A stretch of DNA of 64,000 bases, taken from Pseudomonas baltica (lineage in GTDB: Bacteria; Pseudomonadota; Gammaproteobacteria; Pseudomonadales; Pseudomonadaceae). Below the pieces are notes generated by a model, which made no database searches, was not told the origin of the DNA, and saw only the letters and a program-made list of their open reading frames with translations. Of the stretch, positions 9,741 through 18,838 are shown in pieces. The position numbers were made by a program, and so were the translations under genes. Every line of letters begins with the position of its first letter. Positions within the stretch are counted from its first letter, which is position 1. Where the stretch lies: positions 992,001 to 1,056,000 of the forward strand of contig NZ_CP134771.1 of the NCBI RefSeq assembly GCF_031880315.1, read 5' to 3'.

Positions 9741-9953
9741 ATACATACTCCCTTTAAAAACAATTGGCGGGCACGAAGGCCGGTTCGAAAAAAACCAAGT
9801 ATAAGGCCACCTGAAACATTTTTGCGTATCAACAGTATGAATGATTGGTATCAAGCGCAGCGAGTGTGCATGGATTATGCTCAAGGGGTAGCCATGGACC
9901 TTTGCAGCGGCGCTGCGGTCAATGGTTGTGCCTATCCTAGAAGGGAGATCCAC

Positions 9954-10220
9954 ATGCCTGCCGCACAACTGCAAGAACAATTGATCGCCCTGCGTGAACA
10001 GTTGGACCAGAACCCTACGCTGAGCCTGGATGAACGCGACCGCGTCCATGATTTGATGCAACAGATCGAGAGCGAGATCGCTCTGGAAGAAGCTACTCAG
10101 GAACGACCAAGCATGGTCGACAGTATCAATGTCGCCGCCGAGACCTTCGAGGCCGAACATCCCACGGTCGCCGGGGTATTGCGCAATATTGCCGTGACAT
10201 TGGGCAATATCGGAGTGTGA
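9954..10220 (+). CDS. DUF4404 family protein
   Basis: An 88-residue cytoplasmic, acidic, mostly helical protein. The N-terminal half is coiled-coil-like (LQEQLIALREQLDQNPTL, then RDRVHDLMQQIESEIALEE). The C-terminal half has FEAEHPTVAGVLRNIAVTLG, typical of the DUF4404 family. An open frame extends upstream to 9507 across mlaA, but AGGGAG at 9942-9947 sits just before ATG 9954. Function is unknown. It is divergent from mlaA. Confidence 0.83.
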   Translation: MPAAQLQEQLIALREQLDQNPTLSLDERDRVHDLMQQIESEIALEEATQERPSMVDSINVAAETFEAEHPTVAGVLRNIAVTLGNIGV

Positions 10221-10237
10221 CCGATAACCCTTGCGAC

Positions 10238-10323
10238 GCCTTCGCGGACAAGCCTTGCTCCCACAAGTGTACGACTATGTATTGGTGGACACTGTAGGAA
10301 CGAAGCCTGCTCGCGAAGAGGCC
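10238..10323. repeat. REP pair (REPIN-like)
   Basis: Two inverted Pseudomonas REP-type units: GCCTTCGCGGACAAGCCTTG with CTCCCACA on the left, and TGTAGGAACGAAGCCTGCTC with GCGAAGAGGCC on the right. It lies between the DUF4404 gene and the 3-prime end of queF. Confidence 0.75.
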
Positions 10324-10327
10324 CTCA

Positions 10328-11158
10328 CTACTGACGCACCAACCGAACGTTACTCACATCCAGCGCCTCGGTGCTGCGGTACGGATTGATATCCAGCCCG
10401 CCTCGGCGCACATAACGTGCGTACACCGTCAGCGACTGCGGCTTGAGCAAGCGCTGCAGGTCTAGAAAGATCCGCTCCACGCACTGCTCGTGGAAATCAG
10501 AGTGCTGGCGAAAGCTCACCAGATACGCCAGCAGACTGGCATGGTCCAGCGCCGCGCCCTTGTAGGTCACCACCACGGTGCCCCAATCAGGCTGGCTGGT
10601 GACTGGGCAGTTGGACTTGAGCAGGTGGCTGTAGACACTCTCCTCTTCGACCCTCGCGGCATCGCAGCGCAGCAACTCCGGTTGCGGGTGCTCGTACTGG
10701 CTGACGCTGATATCCAGATCATCGATGCACACCCCCGGGAGCTTCGCCACGCCATCCGCCTGCACGTCGTCCAGGCTGCGGATCCTCACGCCCACCGGTT
10801 TACCTGCGGCGGCCGACAGGTCCTTTTCCAGCACGACCCGCAGCTCGTCATTACTGGCGAACGGCGTCTGGTTCAACGAATTGAGATACAGCTTGAAGGA
10901 TTTAGACTCGATGATGTTGGGTGAGTCCGCCGGGATGCTGAACTCGCCGATCGCTACCACCGGCTTGCCGGAAGGCAGCAGCCAGGACAGCTCGAAACAA
11001 TTCCAGAAGTCCACGCCCTGATACGGCAGGGTGTCGGCGGTCAAACCCAGTTCGGCCCATTTCGCCGCGCGTGGAATAGGGAACAGCAGCGATGGCGTGT
11101 ACGTAGCGATGTACTCGCTGGACTTGCCCAGCGGAGAGTGTTCGGCGGCGGGGTGCAT
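10328..11158 (-). CDS. queF: NADPH-dependent 7-cyano-7-deazaguanine reductase QueF (long form)
   Basis: A 276-residue QueF of the long (tandem T-fold) type, which reduces preQ0 to preQ1 in queuosine biosynthesis. The signature [14 protein letters not shown] is at about residues 92-105. The catalytic Cys lies in [19 protein letters not shown], and the substrate Glu/His region is [13 protein letters not shown]-terminal [17 protein letters not shown] is also family-typical. Length is normal for the long form. It is monocistronic, downstream of and codirectional with the cupredoxin gene. No preQ1 riboswitch was recognised upstream, in the 80 bases before the start. Confidence 0.97.
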   Translation of the reverse strand: MHPAAEHSPLGKSSEYIATYTPSLLFPIPRAAKWAELGLTADTLPYQGVDFWNCFELSWLLPSGKPVVAIGEFSIPADSPNIIESKSFKLYLNSLNQTPFASNDELRVVLEKDLSAAAGKPVGVRIRSLDDVQADGVAKLPGVCIDDLDISVSQYEHPQPELLRCDAARVEEESVYSHLLKSNCPVTSQPDWGTVVVTYKGAALDHASLLAYLVSFRQHSDFHEQCVERIFLDLQRLLKPQSLTVYARYVRRGGLDINPYRSTEALDVSNVRLVRQ

Positions 11159-11238
11159 GGCAATAACCTGACTGAATAAACGCCGACAGTTTATCGGGTT
11201 TACGTGCCGGTTTCAGCGCCCATGGTCCGCCGGGGCGG

Positions 11239-11733
11239 TTATTTGTCGACTGTCAACCGACCGACCATGCCGGCCTGGTAATGGCCGGGTTCGTTGCAGG
11301 CGAATTCCAGCGCGGTGGCGCGGGTAAAGGTCCAGGTCAGCTCGCCACTTTCACCCGGCTTGAGGGTGATGCTGTTGGCGTCGTGGTGCATGCCGGTCAT
11401 GGCACCGTGGGCGTCCTTGTCGTGGACCATGGTCGCCATCGCGAGCATTTCCTTTTGATGACTGGCCTGCAGAGCGGCATCGCCCAGCGTGAACTCATGC
11501 ACCACTGCGCCGGTGTTGGCCAGCTCGAAGCGCACCGTCTCGCCTGCTTTGATTTCCACGGCATTGGGGGAGAAGGACATGTCCGCCAGGGTTACCTTGA
11601 CGGTGCGGGTGGCCTGGCTGGCCTTGGCGGCGTGGCCGAAGTCGAAGCTGGCCTCGTTGGCAACGGCGATGCCGCTGATGGCGCTACCGGCCAGGACCAG
11701 TGTGGCGATACTCAAGTGACGAATGAAGTTCAT
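11239..11733 (-). CDS. Periplasmic cupredoxin-domain copper protein
   Basis: A 164-residue secreted protein. A signal peptide (MNFIRHLSIATLVLAGSAIS, ending near AVANEA) is followed by a cupredoxin fold. Type 1 copper ligands are visible: His in VVHEFTLGD, and Cys, His and Met in CNEPGHYQAGM near the C-terminus. A Met/His-rich insert (MLAMATMVHDKD, then MTGMHHD) may bind extra copper. GGAGAGG lies before ATG 11733; an earlier in-frame start at 11760 would spoil the signal peptide. It is divergent from copR, and its P. aeruginosa counterpart (PA2807 by recall) is copper-induced through CopRS, so a role in periplasmic copper handling is likely. Confidence 0.88.
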   Translation of the reverse strand: MNFIRHLSIATLVLAGSAISGIAVANEASFDFGHAAKASQATRTVKVTLADMSFSPNAVEIKAGETVRFELANTGAVVHEFTLGDAALQASHQKEMLAMATMVHDKDAHGAMTGMHHDANSITLKPGESGELTWTFTRATALEFACNEPGHYQAGMVGRLTVDK

Positions 11734-11849
11734 GCGCGGTCCTCTCCAGATCCGTGGCAAATCGGGTCCTGCCCTGGGGGTATTAGGCCCCTGGATGCAG
11801 GCTATGGGACACTGTAGGCCTGCGGCGCTGGCAGCGACCTGACACGCGC

Positions 11850-11865
11850 ATTACAACTTTGTCAG
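11850..11865. promoter_or_regulatory. Candidate CopR box
   Basis: ATTACAACTTTGTCAG, which reads CTGACAAAGTTGTAAT on the other strand. It resembles the imperfect TTACA/TGTAA dyads bound by CusR/CopR/PcoR regulators. It lies in the 205-base gap between the divergent cupredoxin gene and copR, where an autoregulatory operator would be expected. Confidence 0.5.
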
Positions 11866-11938
11866 CTAACCCGCCAGCCTCAGCGCACAGGGTATAAAGC
11901 CCATGCACTGCTCCTTGCCTGCCATTACCGAGCGCCAG

Positions 11939-12616
11939 ATGAAACTGTTGATCGTCGAAGACCAAGTCAAAACCGGACATTACCTGCGCCAAGGCCTGCA
12001 GGAAGCCGGTTATGCCGTCGAGCTGGTCAACGACGGCCTCAGCGGTCAGCACCTGGCGCTGAGCGGCGACTACAGCCTGCTGATCCTCGACGTGATGCTG
12101 CCGCAACGCGATGGCTGGCAGATCCTCCAGGCCGTGCGCGGCGCCGGGATGGACGTACCCGTGCTGTTTCTGACCGCCCGCGACAGCGTTGCCGATCGCG
12201 TGCATGGGCTGGAACTGGGCGCTGACGACTACCTGATCAAACCCTTCGCCTTCGCCGAACTGCTGGCACGGGTGCGCACGCTGCTGCGCCGTGGTGCCCA
12301 GCCCGCCCAGGAAACCAGCCTGGAAGTCGACGATCTGCGCCTGGACCTGATTCGCCGCCGCGTCGAGCGCGGCCACCAGCGAATCGACCTTACCGCCAAG
12401 GAATTCGCGCTGCTGGAGCTGCTCATGCGCCGCCGCGGTGAGGTACTGCCCAAGTCACTGATCGCCTCCCAGGTGTGGGACATCAATTTCGACAGCGACA
12501 CCAACGTCATCGAGGTCGCCATTCGCCGCCTGCGCCTGAAGATCGATGACGAGCACCCGGAAAAACTGATTCATACCGTACGCGGCATGGGCTACGTGCT
12601 GGAGGCCCGGCATTGA
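11939..12616 (+). CDS. copR: Heavy-metal (copper) response regulator CopR
   Basis: A 225-residue OmpR-family regulator of the CusR/CopR branch. The receiver domain has VEDQ at residues 7-10, phosphoacceptor Asp51 (LLILDVMLP) and the switch Lys in YLIKPF. The winged-helix domain reads [20 protein letters not shown] and [18 protein letters not shown]. The open frame starts at 11903, but homologues start at MKLLIVEDQ (11939). It is coupled to copS by a TTGA overlap. The neighbouring divergent cupredoxin supports copper as the signal; silver or other metals cannot be excluded. Confidence 0.93.
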   Translation: MKLLIVEDQVKTGHYLRQGLQEAGYAVELVNDGLSGQHLALSGDYSLLILDVMLPQRDGWQILQAVRGAGMDVPVLFLTARDSVADRVHGLELGADDYLIKPFAFAELLARVRTLLRRGAQPAQETSLEVDDLRLDLIRRRVERGHQRIDLTAKEFALLELLMRRRGEVLPKSLIASQVWDINFDSDTNVIEVAIRRLRLKIDDEHPEKLIHTVRGMGYVLEARH

Positions 12617-13989
12617 AACTGTCGCTGAGTGCGCGCCTGGCGCTGTTATTCGCCGCCTGCACCGCGCTGGTGTCGCTGGTGGCGGGGCTGCTGTTCAATG
12701 CCGCCAGCGAGGCACACTTTCTCGAGCTCGATCAGCAGTTGCTGGATAGCCGCATGGCCAGCCTGCGTGGGGTATTGGTGGGCGTCGAGGACCAAGCGAG
12801 TTTCGAGGCACGGCGCCCGATACTGCAGCTCGAACTGGCGCGGCAACCCGATGAGGGTTTGCGCGTCTTTGCGGCCAATGGCGCATCGGACGGCGCGGCA
12901 GACAGCGCCGAATGGTTCAACAGCCGCCCCGCCCTCCCCGCCGCCGCGCCAACCGCCGGGCTGTCGACTTTGCACACGGGCCATGGCGAATTTCGCACCT
13001 ACAGCGCGCCTCTTGATCCACGACAGCCTAAGTCCCCGCGCCTCACCCTGCTGCTCGACATCACTCACCACCAGCACTTTTTGCAGCGCATGCAAGGGCT
13101 GATCTGGCTGACCGTGGGGCTCTCGGCACTGGCCACCGCCTTGCTCGGGGCCTGGGCCGCGCGCCTGAGCCTGCGACCGTTGCGGCGCATGACCGAACTG
13201 GCCGCGGGAGTATCGGCGCAATCGCTGACCACGCGCTTGCCGATGCAAGGGCTGCCACCGGAACTGGCCGATCTCGGCCAGTCGCTGAATGCCATGCTTG
13301 CCCGGCTCGATGACGCCTTTACGCGGCTGTCGGCGTTCTCGGCCGATATCGCCCACGAGCTGCGCACGCCGCTGTCCAATCTGCTCACCCACACGCAAGT
13401 CACCCTTACCCGCCCACGCTCGGCAGCCGACTACGAAGAGGCCCTGCACAGCAATCTCGAAGACCTGCAATGGATGGCGCAACTGGTCAACGACATGCTC
13501 TACCTGGCCAAGGCAGAACACGGGTTGATGCCGGCCGGGCGTGAGCCGCTGAGCCTGGCGAACGAGGTGGATGGCTTGCTGGAGTTTTTCGCCCCACTGG
13601 CTGAAGAGGCTGGGGTGCGGCTGTTACGTCAGGGGGATGCCGACGTGCAAGGCGATCGCGGCATGCTGCGCCGGGCGCTGTCCAACCTGCTGGCTAATGC
13701 ACTGCGCTTCACGTCGGCAGAGGGGCAAGTGCGCATATCACTGACGCACAGTGATGGGCAGGTGATTATCGAAGTCGCCAATCAGGGTGAAGCCATCCCG
13801 GAGCCTGCGTTGGCGCGATTGTTCGATCGCTTCTATCGCGCCGACTCTGCCCGCAGTGCCAGCCAAAGCGAGCATGCTGGCCTGGGACTGGCAATCACTC
13901 GATCCATCGTCCGCGCCCACGGCGGCAGTATCACCTGCAAGTGCACCGATGGCTGGACGCGATTCAGGGTGCTGCTACCCATCAGCTGA
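12613..13989 (+). CDS. copS: Heavy-metal sensor histidine kinase CopS
   Basis: A 458-residue membrane kinase of the CusS/CopS family. An N-terminal transmembrane helix ([20 protein letters not shown]) precedes a periplasmic sensor of about 130 residues. A second helix ([20 protein letters not shown]) is followed by HAMP, the dimerisation helix with His in [17 protein letters not shown], and an ATPase domain with [13 protein letters not shown] (N box) and [10 protein letters not shown] (G box). The start is TTG at 12613, overlapping the copR stop as TTGA, so the two are translationally coupled. It is expected to phosphorylate CopR in response to periplasmic copper. No terminator was found before the convergent lolE. 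Confidence 0.92.
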   Translation: MKLSLSARLALLFAACTALVSLVAGLLFNAASEAHFLELDQQLLDSRMASLRGVLVGVEDQASFEARRPILQLELARQPDEGLRVFAANGASDGAADSAEWFNSRPALPAAAPTAGLSTLHTGHGEFRTYSAPLDPRQPKSPRLTLLLDITHHQHFLQRMQGLIWLTVGLSALATALLGAWAARLSLRPLRRMTELAAGVSAQSLTTRLPMQGLPPELADLGQSLNAMLARLDDAFTRLSAFSADIAHELRTPLSNLLTHTQVTLTRPRSAADYEEALHSNLEDLQWMAQLVNDMLYLAKAEHGLMPAGREPLSLANEVDGLLEFFAPLAEEAGVRLLRQGDADVQGDRGMLRRALSNLLANALRFTSAEGQVRISLTHSDGQVIIEVANQGEAIPEPALARLFDRFYRADSARSASQSEHAGLGLAITRSIVRAHGGSITCKCTDGWTRFRVLLPIS

Positions 13990-14068
13990 TGATCCGCACA
14001 CCTTGTGGCGCTCTCGCGAGCCTCTTCGGCGCCGAACGCGAGCGCAAGAGCACCCGGTCATTCGGCGA

Positions 14069-15313
14069 TTACTCGTACCGCAGCGCGTGCGCCGGCTCGA
14101 CCTGGGATGCACGCCACGCAGGATAGATAGTCGCCAGAAAGCTCATGATCAAACCGGCCGAGCAAATCACCGCCACGTCACTCCATTCCAGTTGCGACGG
14201 CAAGTTGCTGATGAAGTACACGTCCGACGTGAAGATATGCTGTCCGCTGACGCGCTCGACCCAGCCGACCATGGCGCTGACGTTGATCGCCGCGATCACC
14301 CCCAGCACGCCGCCGATCACCGTCCCTACCACACCGATCACCGTGCCCTGAACCATGAACACGCCCATGATCTGCCGCGGCGTGGCGCCAATGGTACGCA
14401 GGATGGCGATGTCTGCGCCCTTGTCGTTCACCACCATGATCAAGGTGGCGATGATGTTGAACGCCGCTACCGCGACGATCATCAACAGCAGCAGGCCGAT
14501 CATGGTCTTCTCCATTTTCATGGCGCTGAACAGGCTGCCTTGGGTGTGGGTCCAGTCATCGGCCTGATAACCGGCGCCCAGGCTGGCAGCGATGGTTTTG
14601 GAGACCTCTGGTGCGGCGTACAGATCCTTCAGCTTGAGTCGAACGCTTTGCACCTGATTCGGCTGCCAGCGCTGCATGGTCGCCGCATCGGCGACGTTGA
14701 TCAGGGCCATGCTGCTGTCCAGCTCGGCGCCGACCTTGAACACGCCCACCACCGTCAGGCGTTGCAGACGCGGGGTGATGCCGCCGGGCGCGGAACTGAT
14801 CTCAGGCACGATCAGGGTGAACTTGTCACCCACCGTCAAGCCGAAACGCCGCGCGGTGATATCGCCGACCACTACACCAAACTCGCCTGGGCGCAGGTCC
14901 TGCAGGTTGCCGCGGGTTATGTGCTGCGCGACGATCGACACCTTGCCTTCCTGGGCTGGGTCGACGCCGCTGATCTGGATCGGCTGCATGGCGCCGCGAA
15001 ACGAAATCATCCCGTCCATCTCGGTGAACGGCACCGCAGCCAGCACTTGCGGGTTTTTCAGCGCGGCATCGGCGACCGGACGCCAGTCGTCCAACGGCTG
15101 GGTGCCGACGATCATGGCATGGGGCACCATGCCGAGGATGCGGTCACTCATCTCGCGCTGGAAGCCGTTCATCACTGACAGCACCACGATCATCGCCAGG
15201 ACGCCCAGGCCCAGGCCGATCATCGAGGTCATGGAAATGAACGAGATGAAATGGTTGCGGCGCTTGGCGCGGGTGTAGCGCGCGCCGATGAAGATCGATA
15301 AGGGTCTGAACAT
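14069..15313 (-). CDS. lolE: Lipoprotein-releasing ABC transporter permease, LolC/E family (distal copy)
   Basis: A 414-residue inner-membrane permease with four predicted membrane segments: one near the N-terminus (MTSMIGLGLGVLAMIVVLSV) and three in the C-terminal third, with a large periplasmic domain between. It is the third gene of lolC-lolD-lolE and releases outer-membrane lipoproteins to LolA together with LolC and the LolD ATPase. The start [19 protein letters not shown] at 15313 matches the paralogue upstream; the longer open frame to 15352 is rejected because it only adds a non-conserved tail. The two permeases are close paralogues sharing nearly the same N-terminal 50 residues and the ending PAHALRYE / PAEALRYE. 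Confidence 0.94.
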   Translation of the reverse strand: MFRPLSIFIGARYTRAKRRNHFISFISMTSMIGLGLGVLAMIVVLSVMNGFQREMSDRILGMVPHAMIVGTQPLDDWRPVADAALKNPQVLAAVPFTEMDGMISFRGAMQPIQISGVDPAQEGKVSIVAQHITRGNLQDLRPGEFGVVVGDITARRFGLTVGDKFTLIVPEISSAPGGITPRLQRLTVVGVFKVGAELDSSMALINVADAATMQRWQPNQVQSVRLKLKDLYAAPEVSKTIAASLGAGYQADDWTHTQGSLFSAMKMEKTMIGLLLLMIVAVAAFNIIATLIMVVNDKGADIAILRTIGATPRQIMGVFMVQGTVIGVVGTVIGGVLGVIAAINVSAMVGWVERVSGQHIFTSDVYFISNLPSQLEWSDVAVICSAGLIMSFLATIYPAWRASQVEPAHALRYE

Positions 15314-15380
15314 GAACGCACCGTGACAAAAAGAGTGGAGCAGGCGCGCCACCGACCAGCGGCGCGCCAGGCGAAGCCGA

Positions 15381-16064
15381 TCAGATCGGGACCAGATGGC
15401 CCTCTTCGAGCTTCAGGACGCGATCCATCTGCCGAGCCAGGCTCAGGTCGTGGGTCACCACCAGAAACGCCGTGTTCAACGACGTACTCAGTTCCTGCAT
15501 CAGGTCCTGAATACCTTGGGCCGTGTGCTGATCGAGGTTGCCGGTCGGCTCGTCGAGCATTACCAGGCCAGGGCGGTTGACCAACGCACGGGCGATGGCC
15601 ACGCGCTGACGCTCGCCACCGGACAGTTCGGCAGGCTTGTGGGTCAGGCGGTGCGCCAGGCCGACGCGGGTCAGCAGCGCCGTGGCGCGCTCCTTGGCCT
15701 CGGGGATCGGCGTTTTACCGATCAGCAGGGGCATGCACACGTTTTCGAGCGCAGTGAACTCGGCCAGCAAATGGTGAAACTGGTACACGAAGCCTAGCGC
15801 GCGGTTGCGCAGCAGGCCGCGGTCACGCTCGTTGAGCGCCGACAGCTCTTCGCCGGCCAGCCATACGCTGCCCTGGCTCGGCGTGTCGAGGCCGCCGAGC
15901 ATGTTCAGCAAGGTACTTTTGCCCGAGCCGGAGCTGCCGACAATGGCCACTCGCTCACCGGCCTGCAGTTCGAGCTGCAGATTGGCCAGCACCACCACCG
16001 ATTCCGGGCCTTCGTCGTAGGACTTGCCCAGGTTGCGGCAACTCAGAACTGCTTTATCACTCAT
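15381..16064 (-). CDS. lolD: Lipoprotein-releasing system ATP-binding protein LolD
   Basis: A 227-residue ABC ATPase that powers lipoprotein release from the inner membrane. Walker A is GSSGSGKST, the signature [15 protein letters not shown], and Walker [12 protein letters not shown] with the catalytic Glu. The LolD-type stretch [20 protein letters not shown] is present. An in-frame ATG at 16079 overlaps the lolC stop, but the ATG at 16064 gives the usual [16 protein letters not shown] start, and its GAGTGAG ribosome site lies inside the lolC end. The lolC stop (16072) and this start are eight bases apart, so the genes are coupled. Confidence 0.95.
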   Translation of the reverse strand: MSDKAVLSCRNLGKSYDEGPESVVVLANLQLELQAGERVAIVGSSGSGKSTLLNMLGGLDTPSQGSVWLAGEELSALNERDRGLLRNRALGFVYQFHHLLAEFTALENVCMPLLIGKTPIPEAKERATALLTRVGLAHRLTHKPAELSGGERQRVAIARALVNRPGLVMLDEPTGNLDQHTAQGIQDLMQELSTSLNTAFLVVTHDLSLARQMDRVLKLEEGHLVPI

Positions 16065-16071
16065 GCCCAAC

Positions 16072-17319
16072 TCACTCATAACGTAACGCCTCCGCAGGCT
16101 GGGTACGCGCCGCGCGCCAGGCTGGATACAAGGTGGCGAGGAAGCTCAGGACCAGCGCCGCACCACAGACCATCAGCACGTCCTGGCTTTGCAGCTGCGA
16201 CGGCAGATAGTCGATGAAATACACATCAGCATTCAGGAATTTATGACCGATCAGCCTTTCGAGCAGCGCCACCCCAGCGCTCACATTGAGCGCCGCAAGC
16301 ATGCCCAGCGCCGCGCCGACGAAAGTGCCGACCACGCCGATCACCGTGCCCTGGACCATGAAGATCGCCATGATCTGCCCTGGCGTCGAGCCTAGGGTCC
16401 GCAGGATGGCGATGTCGCCGCGCTTGTCGTTGACCACCATCACCAGTGTGGAAATGATGTTGAACGCCGCCACCGCCACGATCAGCAACAGCAGCAGGCC
16501 GATCATGGATTTCTCCATGCCGATGGCCTGGTACAGATTGCCGTGGGTGCGCGTCCAGTCCCGCGAGTAGTAATCGTCGCCCAACTGGTGGGAAATCTCG
16601 TAGGCGGTGCGCGGTGCCTTGAACAGATCGGTGAACTTGAGCCGCAAGCCTTGTACCTGTTCCGGCTTCCAGCGGTGCAGCAAGCTGAGGTCCTGCAGGT
16701 TGGTGAGGCCGACGTAGCCGTCCAGCTCACCGGCGCCGACGTGAAAGATGCCGATCACGGTAAAGCGCTTCATGCGCGGGAACATGCCGCCGGGGGTCAC
16801 GGTGACTTCAGGGGACACGAAGGTCACCTTGTCGCCCAGGGTCACGCCCAGCTTGGTCGCCGCCTTGTCGCCCAGCAGGATGCCGAACTCGCCAGGCTTG
16901 AGGGCATCCAGCGACCCTTGTTTGACGAACGCATCGATGATCGACACGTTGCGCTCTTGCGCCGGGTCGATACCGTTGAGCAGCATCTTTTGCACGCGGC
17001 CGTTGTTGGTCAGCAAACCCTGCATCTGGGTGAACGGCGCGACGGCCTCCACCTGCGGGTTCTGCTTGACGCGCGCGGCCAGCGCCTGCCAGTCGTCGAT
17101 GGGTTTGGCGGACTCGATGGTGGCGTGTGGAACCATCCCGAGCACGCGGGTTCGCATCTCATGATCGAAGCCGTTCATGACCGAGAGGACGACGATCATC
17201 ACGACAACGCCAAGGGCGAGTCCGATCATCGAGGTCAGGGATATGAACGACACAAAATGATTACGGCGTTTGGCACGGGTATAACGCGTGCCAATGAAAA
17301 CGAAGAGAGGTCTGAACAT
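16072..17319 (-). CDS. lolC: Lipoprotein-releasing ABC transporter permease, LolC/E family (proximal copy)
   Basis: A 415-residue permease, first gene of the lolC-lolD-lolE operon. The N-terminus [19 protein letters not shown] is followed by a membrane helix ([20 protein letters not shown]). A large periplasmic domain with the Pro- and Gly-containing [17 protein letters not shown] segment comes next, then three C-terminal membrane helices and a short QPAEALRYE tail. It is highly similar to the distal lolE product across its length. The names C and E follow operon order and are not proven by sequence. Its start lies 95 bases from the divergent PilZ gene. Confidence 0.94.
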   Translation of the reverse strand: MFRPLFVFIGTRYTRAKRRNHFVSFISLTSMIGLALGVVVMIVVLSVMNGFDHEMRTRVLGMVPHATIESAKPIDDWQALAARVKQNPQVEAVAPFTQMQGLLTNNGRVQKMLLNGIDPAQERNVSIIDAFVKQGSLDALKPGEFGILLGDKAATKLGVTLGDKVTFVSPEVTVTPGGMFPRMKRFTVIGIFHVGAGELDGYVGLTNLQDLSLLHRWKPEQVQGLRLKFTDLFKAPRTAYEISHQLGDDYYSRDWTRTHGNLYQAIGMEKSMIGLLLLLIVAVAAFNIISTLVMVVNDKRGDIAILRTLGSTPGQIMAIFMVQGTVIGVVGTFVGAALGMLAALNVSAGVALLERLIGHKFLNADVYFIDYLPSQLQSQDVLMVCGAALVLSFLATLYPAWRAARTQPAEALRYE

Positions 17320-17414
17320 GTCGGGGCTTGTTCGGGTGAAAGAAGAACGTCCTTGTGGCGGGGCTTGCCGAGCGGCCTTACACTCAGATTACCGCCAACA
17401 CCATGGGTTCAACC

Positions 17415-18005
17415 ATGTCGACATTAGATGAAGAAGATCGCCGCGAATACTATCGCATCAGTGATCATATCGCACTGGAAATTACCCCTTTGGCGGAGAC
17501 TGACGCGATGGGGGCCGAGGTGTTGCAGGATGCTTCACCGCTTTTCAACCTGCTCAGCGAACTCCACCTGAGCGAGTTCGAATCCCAGCACCTGCTGCGC
17601 CAGCTGGGTGACAGCGATCGTACGCTGGGCAATTTCCTGCGCGCGCAGAACAAGCGCATCGACCTGCTCAGTCAGGTGGTCGCCCATACCCTGCTGGGCG
17701 AAATCGGCGAGACCGTGCCGGTGATCATTTCCGAAGGCGGCCTGGAATGCCAGATGCCGCAGTCATATCCGGTCGGCAGCCTGGTCAGCGTCAAGATCGT
17801 GCTCATGCCCCAGGCCTTGGGCTTGTTGCTGCGCGCCCGGGTCACTCGCGCCGATGCGGTCAGCCTGGGACATTACGAACTGGGCCTGGAATTCGACGGC
17901 ATGACCGATGCCCAGCGGCAATTGCTGGCGCGCTACATTCTGCAAAAACAGGCGGCCGAACGGCGCCTGGCACGGGAGCACAGCGACGACCTGCCTGCGG
18001 CCTGA
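17415..18005 (+). CDS. PilZ-domain protein
   Basis: A 196-residue protein. REYYR (RxxxR) lies at residues 10-14 of the assumed start, followed by about 85 residues of helical insert (LFNLLSELHLSEFESQHLLR) and then a PilZ beta-barrel segment with IISEGGLECQMP. The D/NxSxxG motif is imperfect (ISEGG), so c-di-GMP affinity is uncertain. Three in-frame ATGs exist (17355, 17403, 17415); MSTLDEEDRREYYR at 17415 is the form seen in relatives. It is divergent from the lol operon and only 68 bases before the phosphodiesterase gene, which may be cotranscribed. The P. aeruginosa counterpart is PA2989 by recall. Confidence 0.84.
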   Translation: MSTLDEEDRREYYRISDHIALEITPLAETDAMGAEVLQDASPLFNLLSELHLSEFESQHLLRQLGDSDRTLGNFLRAQNKRIDLLSQVVAHTLLGEIGETVPVIISEGGLECQMPQSYPVGSLVSVKIVLMPQALGLLLRARVTRADAVSLGHYELGLEFDGMTDAQRQLLARYILQKQAAERRLAREHSDDLPAA

Positions 18006-18073
18006 CGCAGCGCCAACGCCTACATCCAAACGCCAGTGCGGCATCTTCAGACGTATCTCATCAAGGAACAGAC

Positions 18074-18796
18074 GTGACCCTAATCTACGGCCACCGCGGT
18101 GCCAAAGGCGAAGCACCGGAAAACACTCTGACCAGCTTTCAACGCTGTCTGGAACACGGCGTCAAACGCTGCGAACTGGACTTGCACCTGTCCAGCGACG
18201 GCGAGCTGATGGTCATTCACGACCCGACACTCAAACGCACCACGGAACGGCGCGGCAAGGTGATCGAGCAGACCGCCGCCGACCTGGTCACCTTCGATGC
18301 CCGCAAGGGTGGGCCTGGCTGGGTGACGCCCTGCCCCATTCCAACACTGGAGACGCTGTTTCAGGAGTGCCAGTTCGAGCATTGGCAACTTGAAGTCAAG
18401 GTCGCTTCACGTACCCGCGCCACCACCACCGTGCTGGCGATTCGCGAACTGGCCCAGCGCTACCAGTTGATGGACAAGGTCACCATCACCTCGAGTTCGC
18501 GCGAAGTGTTGCGCGCCGCCCAGCAGTTCACCCCGGATATTTCCCGCGGGCTGGTGGCTGAGTATGCGTGGCTCGACCCCCTGAAGGTCGCGCAGAATTA
18601 CGGCTGCGAATTTCTCGCGTTGAACTGGACGCTGTGCAGCCCCGAGCGCCTGCAAAAAGCGCAGCGCCAGGGTTTGCATGTGTCGGTATGGACAGTCAAC
18701 GACGCAGCACTGATGCGCCGCCTCGCTGACTTCGGCGTGGACAGCCTGATTACAGACTTTCCCGGTTTGGCCAGCGCCACGATCGGGAATCGCTGA
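18074..18796 (+). CDS. ugpQ: Glycerophosphodiester phosphodiesterase (cytoplasmic type)
   Basis: A 240-residue GDPD-family TIM-barrel hydrolase that splits glycerophosphodiesters to glycerol-3-phosphate and an alcohol. The catalytic HRGAKGEAPENT (His and Glu) is at residues 7-18, the metal ligands Glu and Asp at CELDLHLSSDGELMVIHDP, and later WQLEVK and VWTVND. There is no signal peptide, so it should be cytoplasmic. The start is GTG at 18074 with AAGGA seven bases before it; the longer open frame upstream overlaps the PilZ gene in another frame and is a shadow. It follows the PilZ gene on the same strand. Confidence 0.94.
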   Translation: MTLIYGHRGAKGEAPENTLTSFQRCLEHGVKRCELDLHLSSDGELMVIHDPTLKRTTERRGKVIEQTAADLVTFDARKGGPGWVTPCPIPTLETLFQECQFEHWQLEVKVASRTRATTTVLAIRELAQRYQLMDKVTITSSSREVLRAAQQFTPDISRGLVAEYAWLDPLKVAQNYGCEFLALNWTLCSPERLQKAQRQGLHVSVWTVNDAALMRRLADFGVDSLITDFPGLASATIGNR

Positions 18797-18838
18797 AATC
18801 GGTCTCTCCGGCCGGCTCAGGCCACCGGCCGGAGCCGC

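Noticed and set aside
9741..10160. Extended mlaA start far upstream
   Set aside because: The extension has no leader-like sequence and runs through the divergent DUF4404 promoter; AGGGAG before 9740 fixes the start.
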